From assembly GCF_000517385.1 (NCBI RefSeq), contig NZ_BAUW01000005.1, positions 37,084 to 101,083 of the forward strand: a stretch of DNA of 64,000 nucleotides, read 5' to 3'. Below, piece by piece: positions 36,651 through 46,173 of this stretch. Source of the stretch: Mesobacillus boroniphilus JCM 21738. Its GTDB lineage: Bacteria > Bacillota > Bacilli > Bacillales > Cytobacillaceae. Position numbers and translations under genes: made by a program. Numbering within the stretch: position 1 is the stretch's first letter; every line of letters starts with the position of its first letter. The notes beneath the pieces are model-generated. The model was not told the origin of the DNA and made no database searches. It saw only the letters and a list, made by a program, of their open reading frames with translations.

Positions 36651-36722
36651 TACAATACCCCATTCCTATAGTAGTCCACAGTAAGAAAACGCCCCCGAAA
36701 AGTTGGCGGCGTCATCATGTGA

Positions 36723-37835
36723 TTATTTTCCGAAAAATTCCGCGATTTTCGCCACAACGTATTCTTGTTGCTCTGTTTTAAGTTCAGGGAACATCGGTAA
36801 CGAGAGAGCTTCACTTGCTGCTTTCTCGGATAATGGGAGGTCTCCCTCTTTATAGCCAAGATTCTTGAAAACTGGCTGAACATGAAGCGGAAGCGGATAA
36901 TAAATCATTGTCGCAACGCCCTGTTCCTTTAAAAACTTTTGCAGCTCATCACGTTGTTCCACTCTGATAGTATATTGATGGAATACATGGTAGTTGCCTT
37001 CTTTTTCAACAGGAGTTGTGACAAGGTCCCCAAGTTTTTCATTTAAAAGGTTGGTGTAAGTGGCCGCTTTATCCCTACGGAGGCTGCTCCACTCATCCAA
37101 ATAGGGAAACTTCACATTTAAGACAGCTGCTTGCAGTTCATCCAGTCGGCTATTATACCCTAGAACATGGTGGTAATATTTAGGCTTACTTCCGTGTACG
37201 CGGATTACACGGCAACTTTCAGCAGTTTCATCATCGTTAGTAACGATCATACCGCCATCACCATATGCTCCGAGGTTTTTAGTTGGGAAGAAGCTATATG
37301 TTGCAGCAGAGCCTAGCTCACCAACGGATTTCCCGTTTTGTTTTGCACCAATAGCTTGTGCTGCATCTTCGACAACGGCAAGGTTATTTTTACGGGCAAT
37401 TTCAGCAATTCTTTCCATATCAGCCATCTGACCGTATAAGTGTACAGGAATGATAGCCTTTGTCTTTTCTGTAATAGCTGCTTCGATTTTTTCAGGATCG
37501 ATATTGAACGTTACTGGATCGATATCAACATATACAGGAGTTGCTCCAGCTCTAACGATAGCTCCTCCTGTAGCAAAAAAAGTGAACGGAGTAGTAATAA
37601 CCTCATCTCCAGGACCTACTCCAAGAGCCTGCAAGGCAATATGTATTGCGTCACTACCATTCCCACAGCCGATCCCGTGGGTTACATTGCTATATTTAGC
37701 TATGTCTGCTTCAAGCTTTTTTACACTTGAACCTAAAATGAATTGTGAAGAGCTCATTACCTGATCCATCGCTTCAATCACTTCGGTTCTAAGACCTTGA
37801 TATTGCTCACTTAAATCTAACATAGGAACTTTCAT
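36723..37835 (-). CDS. DegT/DnrJ/EryC1 aminotransferase, WbpE-type
   Basis: 370-residue PLP enzyme. VPMLDLSEQYQGLRTEV at the start, GCGNGSDAIHIALQALG (cofactor phosphate), EDAAQAIGA (Asp/Gln near PLP) and the Schiff-base Lys in YSFFPTKNLGAYGDGGM identify the family. WbpE transaminates UDP-3-keto-GlcNAcA to UDP-GlcNAc3NA, matching the WbpD-type acetyltransferase downstream. It is the first gene of the minus-strand polysaccharide operon; the operon promoter should lie in 37836-38018. Confidence 0.9.
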   Translation of the reverse strand: MKVPMLDLSEQYQGLRTEVIEAMDQVMSSSQFILGSSVKKLEADIAKYSNVTHGIGCGNGSDAIHIALQALGVGPGDEVITTPFTFFATGGAIVRAGATPVYVDIDPVTFNIDPEKIEAAITEKTKAIIPVHLYGQMADMERIAEIARKNNLAVVEDAAQAIGAKQNGKSVGELGSAATYSFFPTKNLGAYGDGGMIVTNDDETAESCRVIRVHGSKPKYYHHVLGYNSRLDELQAAVLNVKFPYLDEWSSLRRDKAATYTNLLNEKLGDLVTTPVEKEGNYHVFHQYTIRVEQRDELQKFLKEQGVATMIYYPLPLHVQPVFKNLGYKEGDLPLSEKAASEALSLPMFPELKTEQQEYVVAKIAEFFGK

Positions 37836-38018
37836 TATGAGTTACCCTCCAAAAATATAAAATCATCGATTAGTTTATCACAAATTTTGCATTTACACTC
37901 GTGCAACGTTTAAAAAATAGCAACTAGATTTTTTCCTATTCTGGTATATAAATGTTATTTTGGTGCATACTATCCTGTGAATGGGAAATATTGAGCAAAC
38001 CTTCGGATAAAAATTCTT

Positions 38019-38060
38019 CAAAGAACCGTTTGCCGCTTTGCAGCAACAAACGGTTCTTTG
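38019..38060 (-). terminator. Terminator of tagO
   Basis: A perfect 14-bp stem CAAAGAACCGTTTG / CAAACGGTTCTTTG with a 14-nt loop, then a T-rich AAGAATTTTTA on the minus strand, just after the tagO stop. Confidence 0.85.
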
Positions 38061-38069
38061 AGATTATAA

Positions 38070-39143
38070 TCAGGGTCGATAGAAAGACTTTTTACCCGTC
38101 AACTTGCTATATAAGTTCAATATTGGTCTGTATTTGACATGGACAATCCCTATAAGCTCAGCAAGCACTTCAGTTATAACCAACAGGCCGAAGATGATAA
38201 ATACTGTACCCCATAAAGTGGATTCTGAAACAAGAATGGCACTAATGCTGAATAGAAGTCCAAAGCCGTAAATTGATAGTACCGTTTTACGATGCGAAAG
38301 TCCCAAATCTAAAAGCCGATGGTGCAAGTGCGACTTATCAGGAGCCGAGATAGGGCGTTTATTGACGATTCTTCGGATAATTGCAAAGGTTGTGTCAAAA
38401 ACAGGTACACCTAAAATGATAACAGGAACTAAAAAACTAAAGAGTGTAACACTTTTGTAAAGACCCAGTAAGGAAAGGATCGATATTGAATATCCCAAGA
38501 AGAGAGCCCCCGTATCACCCATAAAGATTTTAGCAGGATGGAAATTATAGAAAAGGAATCCTAAAATACTTCCCAATAAAATAATTGAAAACATGAGTAT
38601 CAACATTTTTCCACCCATAAAGGCTAATACAGCAATTGTCGCAATACCGATAGCTGATACACCAGCAGATAACCCATCAAGCCCGTCGATCAGGTTAATC
38701 GCATTTGTAATAGCCACAATCCAGAAGACTGTTATTGGATAACTCCAAAATCCCAATTCAAAGTCTCCTACATAGGGAATAGTTAACAAATCAATCGTTA
38801 ACCCGCTGCAAACAATGACAGCAGCTGTTAAAAGTTGACCCGCGAGCTTAACTTTTGCGGATAATTCATATTTATCGTCAAGCATTCCTATTATTACAAT
38901 TAGAATGGCACCGACACTGATTGCGGTAACTTTTTGATTGTATAATCCCCCGGCAAAATAACCAGCAACTACTCCAATGAAGATGGCCAAACCGCCAAGG
39001 CGAGGCATGATTTTTTCATGCACTTTTCTTTCGTTCGGCTTGTCAATTGCCCCAAACTTCACAGCAAACTTAATAACCAAGGGAGTAATTATCAGGACAG
39101 TAACAAATGAAATAAAGAAAGCTAAAATAGCTTGAATATGCAT
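38070..39143 (-). CDS. tagO: Undecaprenyl-phosphate GlcNAc-1-phosphate transferase TagO
   Basis: 357 residues with about 11 TM segments. The cytoplasmic motifs are IDKPNERKVHEKIMPRLGG, LGMLDDKYELSAKVKLAGQ (DDxxD-type), NAINLIDGLDGLSAGVSAI, FNFHPAKIFMGDTGALFLG and PISAPDKSHLHHRLLDLG (HIHH-type). It attaches GlcNAc-1-P to undecaprenyl phosphate, the first step for teichoic acids and many secondary wall polymers. Here it lies between the polysaccharide operon and secA2, so it may prime that polymer. Confidence 0.95.
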   Translation of the reverse strand: MHIQAILAFFISFVTVLIITPLVIKFAVKFGAIDKPNERKVHEKIMPRLGGLAIFIGVVAGYFAGGLYNQKVTAISVGAILIVIIGMLDDKYELSAKVKLAGQLLTAAVIVCSGLTIDLLTIPYVGDFELGFWSYPITVFWIVAITNAINLIDGLDGLSAGVSAIGIATIAVLAFMGGKMLILMFSIILLGSILGFLFYNFHPAKIFMGDTGALFLGYSISILSLLGLYKSVTLFSFLVPVIILGVPVFDTTFAIIRRIVNKRPISAPDKSHLHHRLLDLGLSHRKTVLSIYGFGLLFSISAILVSESTLWGTVFIIFGLLVITEVLAELIGIVHVKYRPILNLYSKLTGKKSFYRP

Positions 39144-39477
39144 TGATCATCACCTTAGTTTAGAGGTTTATTTTATTCTTTTCCCAATCATACATATCGT
39201 AACACATATCTTTTTATTATCAACGATTTTTTAATTGGCACGAATGAAATCATAAAATGTTGTATATTGTAAAATTAGCACCTTCGACACATATCCTTTA
39301 TCAATCCTCATTTCCCCGTTTCGACAAGTGTTTAAACAAAAGCATACAAAGGTTAGACGATATTTCTCCGTTTAAGTTTCATACTGCTCTATGGAAATTT
39401 ATGGTCGTAAACAAAAAATGCCAATATATGATATAATTCAGACATGTTTGTATTAACCATACAGGAGAGAAAATCGC
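39144..39477. promoter_or_regulatory. Divergent tagO / secA2 promoter region
   Basis: About 330 bp without a gene. A TATAAT (39431-39436) lies about 45 bp upstream of the secA2 start, without a convincing -35 element. An ACAGGAGAG RBS precedes secA2. No other recognisable signal on either strand. Confidence 0.45.
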
Positions 39478-41851
39478 ATGCTATCAAAGGTTAAAATGTT
39501 ATTCAATGACAGCGAACGAGAAATAAAAAGATTATCTAACTTGTTGATCGAGTAAACATATTAGAAGAAGAATATGCAAAATTGACAGACGAGCAGTTGA
39601 AAAACAAGACAAAGATTTTCATGGGTGAATTAGCAGAGGGTAAATCCGTTGATGATATAAAAATCGAGGCTTTTACCACAGTTAGAGAAGCTTCAAAGAG
39701 AGTCCTTGGACTCAGGCACTTTGATGTTCAGTTAATTGGTGGTTTTGTAATGCATGAAGCAGCATTGCCGAAATGCAAACCGGCGAGGGAAAAACACTTG
39801 TAGCAACCTTACCCAGTTATCTTCATGGGCTAACAGGCAAAGGCGTACACATTATAACTGCGAATGAATATCTTGCGCGAAGAGACTATGAGGAGATGGG
39901 CAAGATTCATGAGTTTCTTGGATTAACAGTCGGACTTAATATTTCTCAACTGTCTCAAGAAGAGAAGCGGTCTGCCTATAAAGCCCATATTACATATGGA
40001 ACAGGTACGGAATTCGGTTTTGACTATCTAAGAGACAATATGGTTTATGATCCAAAAGAGAAAGTGCATCAGCCATATTATTACGCCATTGTTGATGAAA
40101 TTGACAGTATTTTAATTGACGAAGCACGTACACCATTAATCATCGCCAACAAATCCAGCATGGGGGCTGAACTTTTCCATATTTCAGCTGAGCTGATGAG
40201 TTCTTTTAAGAGTGATATAGATTACGAGCATTTTCCGGAAACAAAACAAGTTTACCTAACAGACCAAGGTGCTTTTAAAATCGAAAATGCTTTCGGGATA
40301 TCCAACCTATATGATGCCGAGCACCAGGATTTAGTTCACAATATTACCCAGTCCTTAAAATCACTTACACTAATGAAGAAAGACGTTGATTATATCGTCA
40401 AAGATGGCAAGGTTGTACTAATTGATAAATTTACCGGGCGCATTATGGAAGGAAGAACTTTTAGTGAGGGCCTTCACCAGGCAATTGAAGCTAAAGAAGG
40501 TCTGGAGGTTACTGAAGAAAACGAAGTCCAGGCGACGATTACCATCCAAAACTATTTTAGGATGTATGAAAAATTAGCTGGTATGACCGGAAGTGCGTCA
40601 CCTTCAAAACAAGAGTTTTTTGAGACTTATAATTTGCACGTAATATCCATTCCTACGAACAAACCGGTTCAAAGACAAGATAATGCTGATTTAGTGTATT
40701 TAGACAACGATTCAAAAATGATGAAAGTAATAAATGATGTAAAAGTAATCAATAAAACTGGACGTCCGATTTTAATTGGTACTACCTCTATTGAGCAATC
40801 AGAACAACTTTCTGCTCTGCTGAAAAAGCATAAAATCAACCATCAGATTTTAAATGCTAAAACAGAGGAAGATGAAGCGCAAATTATTTCTTCTGCAGGA
40901 CAGACTGGACAAGTCATGCTTGCCACTAACATGGCTGGCCGAGGAACAGACATTAAGCTAAGTGAAAGTGTGAAAGATAAAGGCGGTCTCCATATTATCG
41001 GAACCCAACGTCATGAAAGCTTCCGCATTGATATGCAACTTCGTGGTCGTTCCGGGCGCCAGGGAGATCCAGGTTCAACTCAATTCATTATTTCACTCGA
41101 TGATGATTTGTTCATCAATTATGACGAAGAGGAAATGGAAAAGTTCCGAAAGAAAGCAAAAGTAGATGAAACAGGATTAATCCTTAGCCCGGATCCAAAT
41201 AAATTTGTCAAAAAAGTACAAGAGACAGTAGAACATGCTCATCACTCATCACGTTCTCACCTTTTAAAGCTAGATAATGTACTCGATAGGCAGAGTAAGG
41301 TTATTTATTCAATGAGGGACAGAATTTTAAATGCATCAATCGAAGATGCATATCCCGAAGTATTACATTACTTAAATAATTATATCGATAAAACAATAGA
41401 TAAGTATTGTCCTGGAGAGAAACACGAAATTGAATGGAATTTAGAAGGCTTGGCAGCTGACTTAAGCCTGATCTTTATTGATTCCGATCTCACATTTAAG
41501 AGTTTTTATGAAAGACCAAGAAAAGAGATTGCTCAGTTAATTTCAGTGGAATACGATAAACTTGAAAGTCAAATCAACACTTTAAAGAATGATGAAGAAC
41601 TAGGCAGACAACTTAAACGTTTCATGCTTCAACTTATAGATTCAAATTGGAATAAGCATCTGGACATTCTAGCTAATAAGCGTGACGGCATCGGTCTCCG
41701 AGGCTATGGACAGGAAGATCCTTACCGTTTATTTGAGATGGAAGCATTAGACGATTTCAATCTTTTGATGGAAAATATTGAATCAGCTATTAGTATTCGT
41801 TTCATGGACTATGTGAAAAACCAATACGATTTCGGACCGGATGAGGTGTAG
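39478..41851 (+). CDS. secA2: Accessory Sec translocase SecA2, two frameshifts near the 5' end
   Basis: ATG 39478 with AGGAGAG upstream opens the frame [17 protein letters not shown], which is lost near 39541 and again near 39758. Adding one base at each point (the second in GAAGGC) restores a continuous ~791-residue SecA-type ATPase. Walker A is MQTGEGKTL, Walker [17 protein letters not shown], and the second nucleotide-binding fold shows [21 protein letters not shown] and [11 protein letters not shown]. The C-terminal zinc-finger tail of housekeeping SecA is absent. In B. anthracis SecA2 works with SlaP to export S-layer proteins, and a slaP-like gene follows 14 bp downstream. Confidence 0.93.
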
Positions 41852-41865
41852 GAGGAATTTTTGAA

Positions 41866-42762
41866 ATGGCATTATTTAAAAGGAAGAAACAATCTTCACC
41901 GGTTATAGAAAGTGATCAACTAAATGAGCTGGTCGACAACAATAGCGAAGAACTTGGTGAGGAAACAGACATCGATTTGGTGAAAACATCATTATCCTTT
42001 CATCCGGATTGGGAATTAAGCAATCAGGAAAAGTACGTTTATATGTATAAACACCAACAACTTCCTCTGCTCAAAGCAAACCAGATTTCTATTTCAGGAA
42101 TTAAAAAAATTGACTTCGAAGAGGGATTTGTCGTTATTGCTTTTTTACGCAACACATTAGCCAAGAGCATTCGTCTGGAAGAAATGGGAATCTTAATACT
42201 AGATGACAGTGGAAAGGCCGTTGCTCGGAAGACATTTGAACTGGACGGACTTGGTGAACTTCCCGCAATGAGCTGTCGTCCATGGAGATTCCTATTCACT
42301 AATGATGATAAGTTAATAGAAAACATATCAGATGACAACTGGTCAATCGCTTTTGAAGTTCCCGAAAAAAGCAATCAGCACCAGTTAGATCTTGAAGAAA
42401 CATGGAAAAGCCAACTGACAGAAAAAATGGTCAAGGACCTGGAAGAACTCGTGGCGAAGTTGCCGCCATTATCAAACAATGAAATTTCATTTACAGGTAT
42501 AGAAGCACGCCTTTTGGATGATGGAAGACTTTCCGTTTCCCTATTTATACGAAATGGATATAACAAAGATATTCAACTGCAGAAATTACCATTAATCGTA
42601 GAAGACACCAACGGCACGAAAGTAGCCCAGGGAAACTTCACACTCGACAATTTCTCAGTCAAAGCAAACACAAGCAAACCATGGACCTTCATCTTCCCAG
42701 AAACACTAGTCCAAGAGAAAAACCCTAACCTAACAACCTGGAAGGTGTATCCACCACAATAA
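41866..42762 (+). CDS. slaP: Accessory Sec S-layer assembly protein SlaP
   Basis: 298 residues behind AGGAGG. It contains two copies of the SLAP-type beta domain: about residues 42-145 (LSFHPDWELSNQEKYVYMYKH...RPWRFLF) and 195-295 (LPPLSNNEISFTGIEARLLDDGR...KPWTFIF). No signal peptide, so it should act in the cytoplasm with SecA2. SlaP is the known partner of SecA2 in S-layer secretion in the B. cereus group. The second copy lacks part of the N-terminal HPDW segment. Confidence 0.92.
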   Translation: MALFKRKKQSSPVIESDQLNELVDNNSEELGEETDIDLVKTSLSFHPDWELSNQEKYVYMYKHQQLPLLKANQISISGIKKIDFEEGFVVIAFLRNTLAKSIRLEEMGILILDDSGKAVARKTFELDGLGELPAMSCRPWRFLFTNDDKLIENISDDNWSIAFEVPEKSNQHQLDLEETWKSQLTEKMVKDLEELVAKLPPLSNNEISFTGIEARLLDDGRLSVSLFIRNGYNKDIQLQKLPLIVEDTNGTKVAQGNFTLDNFSVKANTSKPWTFIFPETLVQEKNPNLTTWKVYPPQ

Positions 42763-42772
42763 AGAAGAACAG

Positions 42773-42814
42773 AAAAGGGCCTGGCCCCTACTAAAGTAGG
42801 GGCCAGGCCCTTTT
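42773..42814. repeat. REP palindrome B
   Basis: Arm AAAAGGGCCTGGCCCCTACT, loop AA, perfect complement. The centre of the arm is T where most copies have A, and the partner strand has changed to match. Lies between convergent slaP and the SbsC-domain gene. Confidence 0.95.
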
Positions 42815-42820
42815 AACGCT

Positions 42821-44545
42821 TTACCATAGAGAAGCTACATAGCCTGTTTCTCCAGTGGAGTTGACTTTGACTTTATACCAAGTAAAGATATTGAATTTAT
42901 TGCTGTCTTCCGTTGGTTGATCAATAATAGTGATAGCTGTGCCTTTCTCCAATTGTTTGATTGGTGTGTTGTTCACTGTTGTCGGTACCTTACGGAGGTT
43001 AACGGCTGATGGCAATGACAGTGTGTCTCCTACTTTGTATAATTGTGCAGATTTAGTTTTCTTAGTAGTTACATACAGCATCTTGTCATTAAACAACATT
43101 TGGCCAGTTGCTGGATTGTAGGAAATTTTTAATTGGTCCTCACTGATGATCTCTGGCTTCATACTTGATAGATTGGCATATACCTTCTCCTGGTATGTTG
43201 CCTTTGAAGAAGTGATTGGATCATTTCTTTTGGACAAGCCATTATAGGCAATTATTGCAAAATACCAATTTTCCAGGGTTTCTTTATTTCCGTCATTTAC
43301 AACAGGTAACCTTCTTGAGCCTGAATACCCCCATTTTTCCAACAGGATATTGACCCCGGTTTCAATATTATAGCCAAGATCATATTTAACTTTCTCCCAA
43401 TCATAACGTGTGTCATGCTCAGAAAGTGGCGTTACCTGCATGATTCCATAACCATTGTCGAAGCTTTCAAAAACTTCTCCATTCGGTAAAAACTGCTGGA
43501 AGTTTCCATTCTCCGTTAAAGCGATTGATTTAACAATTTCAGGAGGAATTCCTTTTTCAGCAGCTTTTTTAGTTAAGAGCGTTTTGATCTCACTTACAGA
43601 CAGATATAAGTTATTCATAACATTCGTTAGAGTTTCATCTAGCTTCCTTTTAGCAAGTTCGTGTCCAACCTGAGCAATACCATTTTTGGTCTCTTCAAAT
43701 AACAATGGTACCTTTGGACTCGATACCCCAGGCTTAATGGTTTTCTCTAATTCAGCCATGTTATTATATACAGATAACAAATTTTTGTACTCAGCGTCTT
43801 GAATAGTTGATGGAACTTTCCCTTCTAACGATTTCCATCTAACAGTCAACTGTTCCTTAAAGGATTTTTGAGGAACTACTTGTAAAAACATCAAAACCTT
43901 CTTTGACTCACGAAGAATTTCCTCATTTGACTTACTTGTTTCAATTTGATCCAATGCCATTTTAGCAGTAACCGGATAGCTCAGATCATCTCTTAATCGC
44001 TCAGAGGTTTGTTTATAATATTGCCTAATATATTCTCTGGTGGTCACACCATAAACTCGATCTAACAGCTTAGCCTGCTTGCCAATTTCAAACGAAAGAC
44101 TATGATACAAGCTTTCTGTTTCCGCAGTTAGAAGACCTTTATTCACTTGAGATTGAAGAGCATTCTTCTTAACAACAATTTTTTCCCCTGCTGTAATGGC
44201 ATCAATATAAGCAACTGCACGGTCAATCTGTGTTTTTACTTCACCAAGCTTTGCTTGATAAACGACCTTTGTGTTAGATGAAGGCATGGCTTTTACCAAT
44301 TTTTCAGCATAGTAATATGCAGCTTTGGTATTGTTATATTCCGTATATGGCCTTGTCTTTCCATCACCATTCCATTCAATCGAAGTTGCTCTTCTTAATA
44401 TCTGTGAATTGGAAATAGCTTTTTGCACCGCGGAAGCGATTTGGGTGGTGGTGGCAGCTTCTGTTGATGGTGCTTGAATACTTACGACCGCTGGCAAGAT
44501 CAGTGCAGATGAAATTAAAGTTTTTACTAGTTGATGTTTCTTCAT
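42821..44545 (-). CDS. Secreted transglycosylase-like protein with SbsC-type N-terminal domain
   Basis: 574 residues with a signal peptide ending near TEA (about 30). Residues about 75-250 are helical and match the wall-polymer-binding N-terminus of S-layer protein SbsC: YIDAITAGEKIVVKKNALQ, FEIGKQAKLLDRVYGVTTRE, RLRDDLSYPVTAKMA. A lysozyme-like domain (about 325-440) has the likely catalytic Glu in SIALTENGNF and YGIMQVTPLSEHD. An SH3-like C-terminus ends the protein. It likely anchors to a secondary wall polymer and cleaves glycan strands. It is next to secA2-slaP, so accessory Sec export is possible. Confidence 0.85.
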   Translation of the reverse strand: MKKHQLVKTLISSALILPAVVSIQAPSTEAATTTQIASAVQKAISNSQILRRATSIEWNGDGKTRPYTEYNNTKAAYYYAEKLVKAMPSSNTKVVYQAKLGEVKTQIDRAVAYIDAITAGEKIVVKKNALQSQVNKGLLTAETESLYHSLSFEIGKQAKLLDRVYGVTTREYIRQYYKQTSERLRDDLSYPVTAKMALDQIETSKSNEEILRESKKVLMFLQVVPQKSFKEQLTVRWKSLEGKVPSTIQDAEYKNLLSVYNNMAELEKTIKPGVSSPKVPLLFEETKNGIAQVGHELAKRKLDETLTNVMNNLYLSVSEIKTLLTKKAAEKGIPPEIVKSIALTENGNFQQFLPNGEVFESFDNGYGIMQVTPLSEHDTRYDWEKVKYDLGYNIETGVNILLEKWGYSGSRRLPVVNDGNKETLENWYFAIIAYNGLSKRNDPITSSKATYQEKVYANLSSMKPEIISEDQLKISYNPATGQMLFNDKMLYVTTKKTKSAQLYKVGDTLSLPSAVNLRKVPTTVNNTPIKQLEKGTAITIIDQPTEDSNKFNIFTWYKVKVNSTGETGYVASLW

Positions 44546-44565
44546 AGTTTCCTCCCTGTTTACAT

Positions 44566-44603
44566 AAAAAAACTCCTGTTATATTTCTAGTATAACAAGA
44601 GTC
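44566..44603 (-). terminator. Terminator after the NlpC/P60 gene
   Basis: ACTC-TTGTTATA / TATAACA-GGAGT stem followed by TTTTTTT on the minus strand. Confidence 0.8.
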
Positions 44604-44632
44604 TATTAAAATGGTAACCTATTTTTTCCAAA

Positions 44633-45333
44633 TCACTGTACATTTACATATTCTATATAGTCTTTCATATTTGTTATGTATAATTGTGAGCCTAAATTAA
44701 ATTGACCACCATACATATCGTCAAAACTATAAACCCTGTAAACTTCACCTGGATTTAGAACTCTTACTACAGCTAATTTATTATTTTCATCCCTCTGCCA
44801 TAAATTAATTCTCTTTTTTACATACACCGTTCCAATTTGTCCATCCTTCGGTGTTACTGTCGCCATAACAGAAGAAGCATCTGGTTTCGGTTGGATATAC
44901 CGAGCTCCACCAATATACCTTGATTTATAATAAGCGGTATCAAGGCTTGAAACTTCTACACCACTATCTCCGGCATGAACAAATTTTCTGTCTCCTAAAT
45001 ATATACCAGCATGTGAAGGCCCTTTTTTATAAGTTGTAAAAAAACAAGATCTCCAGGAACCAAATCTGCTGTCGCAACCTTTTCTCCTTGATAGTACTGG
45101 TCAGCACTTGTTCTAGGAAGGTTCACTCCATAATCTTTATAAACATATGTTAAATAACCAGAGCAATCAAAACCCGCAGGAGTAGTACCTCCCCATTTAT
45201 ATGGAACACCTACAAATTGTGTCGCATATTCAGTCAATTCTTTGTTCTCATTTGCATAAATAGTAGATTGAGTGTTTAAAGAAAAAAGTATGATAAAAAT
45301 TGAAATTATACTTAGTTTGATTACTCGCTTCAT
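44633..45333 (-). CDS. Secreted NlpC/P60 endopeptidase with C-terminal KGQIG module, one frameshift
   Basis: Signal peptide (KLSIISIFIILFSLNTQSTIYA), then an NlpC/P60 domain with catalytic Cys in GFDCSGYLTYVYKDYG. The frame breaks at a run of seven A (45038-45044, eight expected); restoring it continues GDLVFF...GPSHAGIYLGDRKFVHAGDSG with the catalytic His. The last ~75 residues form a KGQIG module (DGQIGTVYVKKRINLW, LNPGEVYRVYSF, YITNMKDYIEYV). Corrected length is about 233 residues. The enzyme class cleaves D-Glu-diaminopimelate bonds in peptidoglycan. Confidence 0.88.
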
Positions 45334-45473
45334 CTAGTAGATTCCCCCAACTCTCTATTTATAAATCGCCAAATAATTCCGTTAATTTTCCTCATAAAAC
45401 AATTTTAACCAAAATAAACCTCTTTCTACATTTCATTTTAATAACATTTTCGACATTATATTACAATTTCATT

Positions 45474-45512
45474 ACAAAAAAGAGTAACTATTAAAAGTCA
45501 CTCTTTTTTGCA
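45474..45512 (-). terminator. Terminator after the 135-residue gene
   Basis: AAAGAGTGACT / AGTTACTCTTT stem flanked by A- and T-runs on both sides; may work in both directions. Confidence 0.75.
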
Positions 45513-45522
45513 GAAACTATAT

Positions 45523-45930
45523 TCAGCTAAAATCCGGCCAATTCTTTTGGTATTGATCCCCTTCGATTTTCTCCAGGGTACGATACTGTAAAGGAAGAAG
45601 ATCCTCTTCAGGTTTGTTGAGGAACTCTCTTGCTACTTCAAAAGGAAACAAATCGAACTGTTCTTCTTTCTCCGCTATAAAATATACTCCTAGAATTTGT
45701 CCGCCTTTTTGTTGATCCAGATGTAAAAAAGCAGGATAAAAGGAGTTGTCCTTAGATTTAATTATAGCCATGGCCGTTACTGTACGATCTTCTTCAACTG
45801 TAATGGCATCATTGCTAATTTTATCTAAAACCTTTGTTGCCCACCCCTGCTTTTTGTATCCGCCGATAATCTTGGGTGGGTTATCCCTTAATTCTTCAAT
45901 TATTTTACTTAACTCGTTTGACTTTGTCAT
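45523..45930 (-). CDS. Hypothetical cytoplasmic protein
   Basis: 135 residues from ATG 45930, with GGAAGGAG about 14 bases upstream. No signal peptide or TM segment; mixed alpha-beta composition with SKIIEELRDNPPKIIGGYKKQGW near the N-terminus and an acidic C-terminus. I do not recognise the family. It stands alone between two secreted-protein genes and has its own terminator. Confidence 0.65.
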   Translation of the reverse strand: MTKSNELSKIIEELRDNPPKIIGGYKKQGWATKVLDKISNDAITVEEDRTVTAMAIIKSKDNSFYPAFLHLDQQKGGQILGVYFIAEKEEQFDLFPFEVAREFLNKPEEDLLPLQYRTLEKIEGDQYQKNWPDFS

Positions 45931-46119
45931 TAGGCTAATGAAAACTCCTTCCAATGTTTAGCAATTAACAAACATTGCAAAAGTCTTGATTTAATTCTAT
46001 TCCTCAGGTTAGCATAGTTAAAAATAATCTGCAAGCAACTAAGTATTTTCACTATTTCATAAACTTACTCTATTATATTTCTACCTAGCATTCAATGTAA
46101 AATATTTGGTAAAAAAGGT

Positions 46120-46159
46120 AAAGGGCCAGGCCCCTACTAAAGTAGGGGCCTGGCCCTTT
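46120..46159. repeat. REP palindrome C
   Basis: Arm AAAGGGCCAGGCCCCTACT, loop AA, perfect complement. It lies 14 bp past the corrected stop of the phosphodiester glycosidase gene. Confidence 0.95.
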
Positions 46160-46173
46160 GAACGTTATTCATA

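Noticed and set aside
38019..38060. Another REP-family member
   Set aside because: The 14-bp stem (CAAAGAACCGTTTG) is unrelated in sequence to the REP arm and is an ordinary terminator after tagO.
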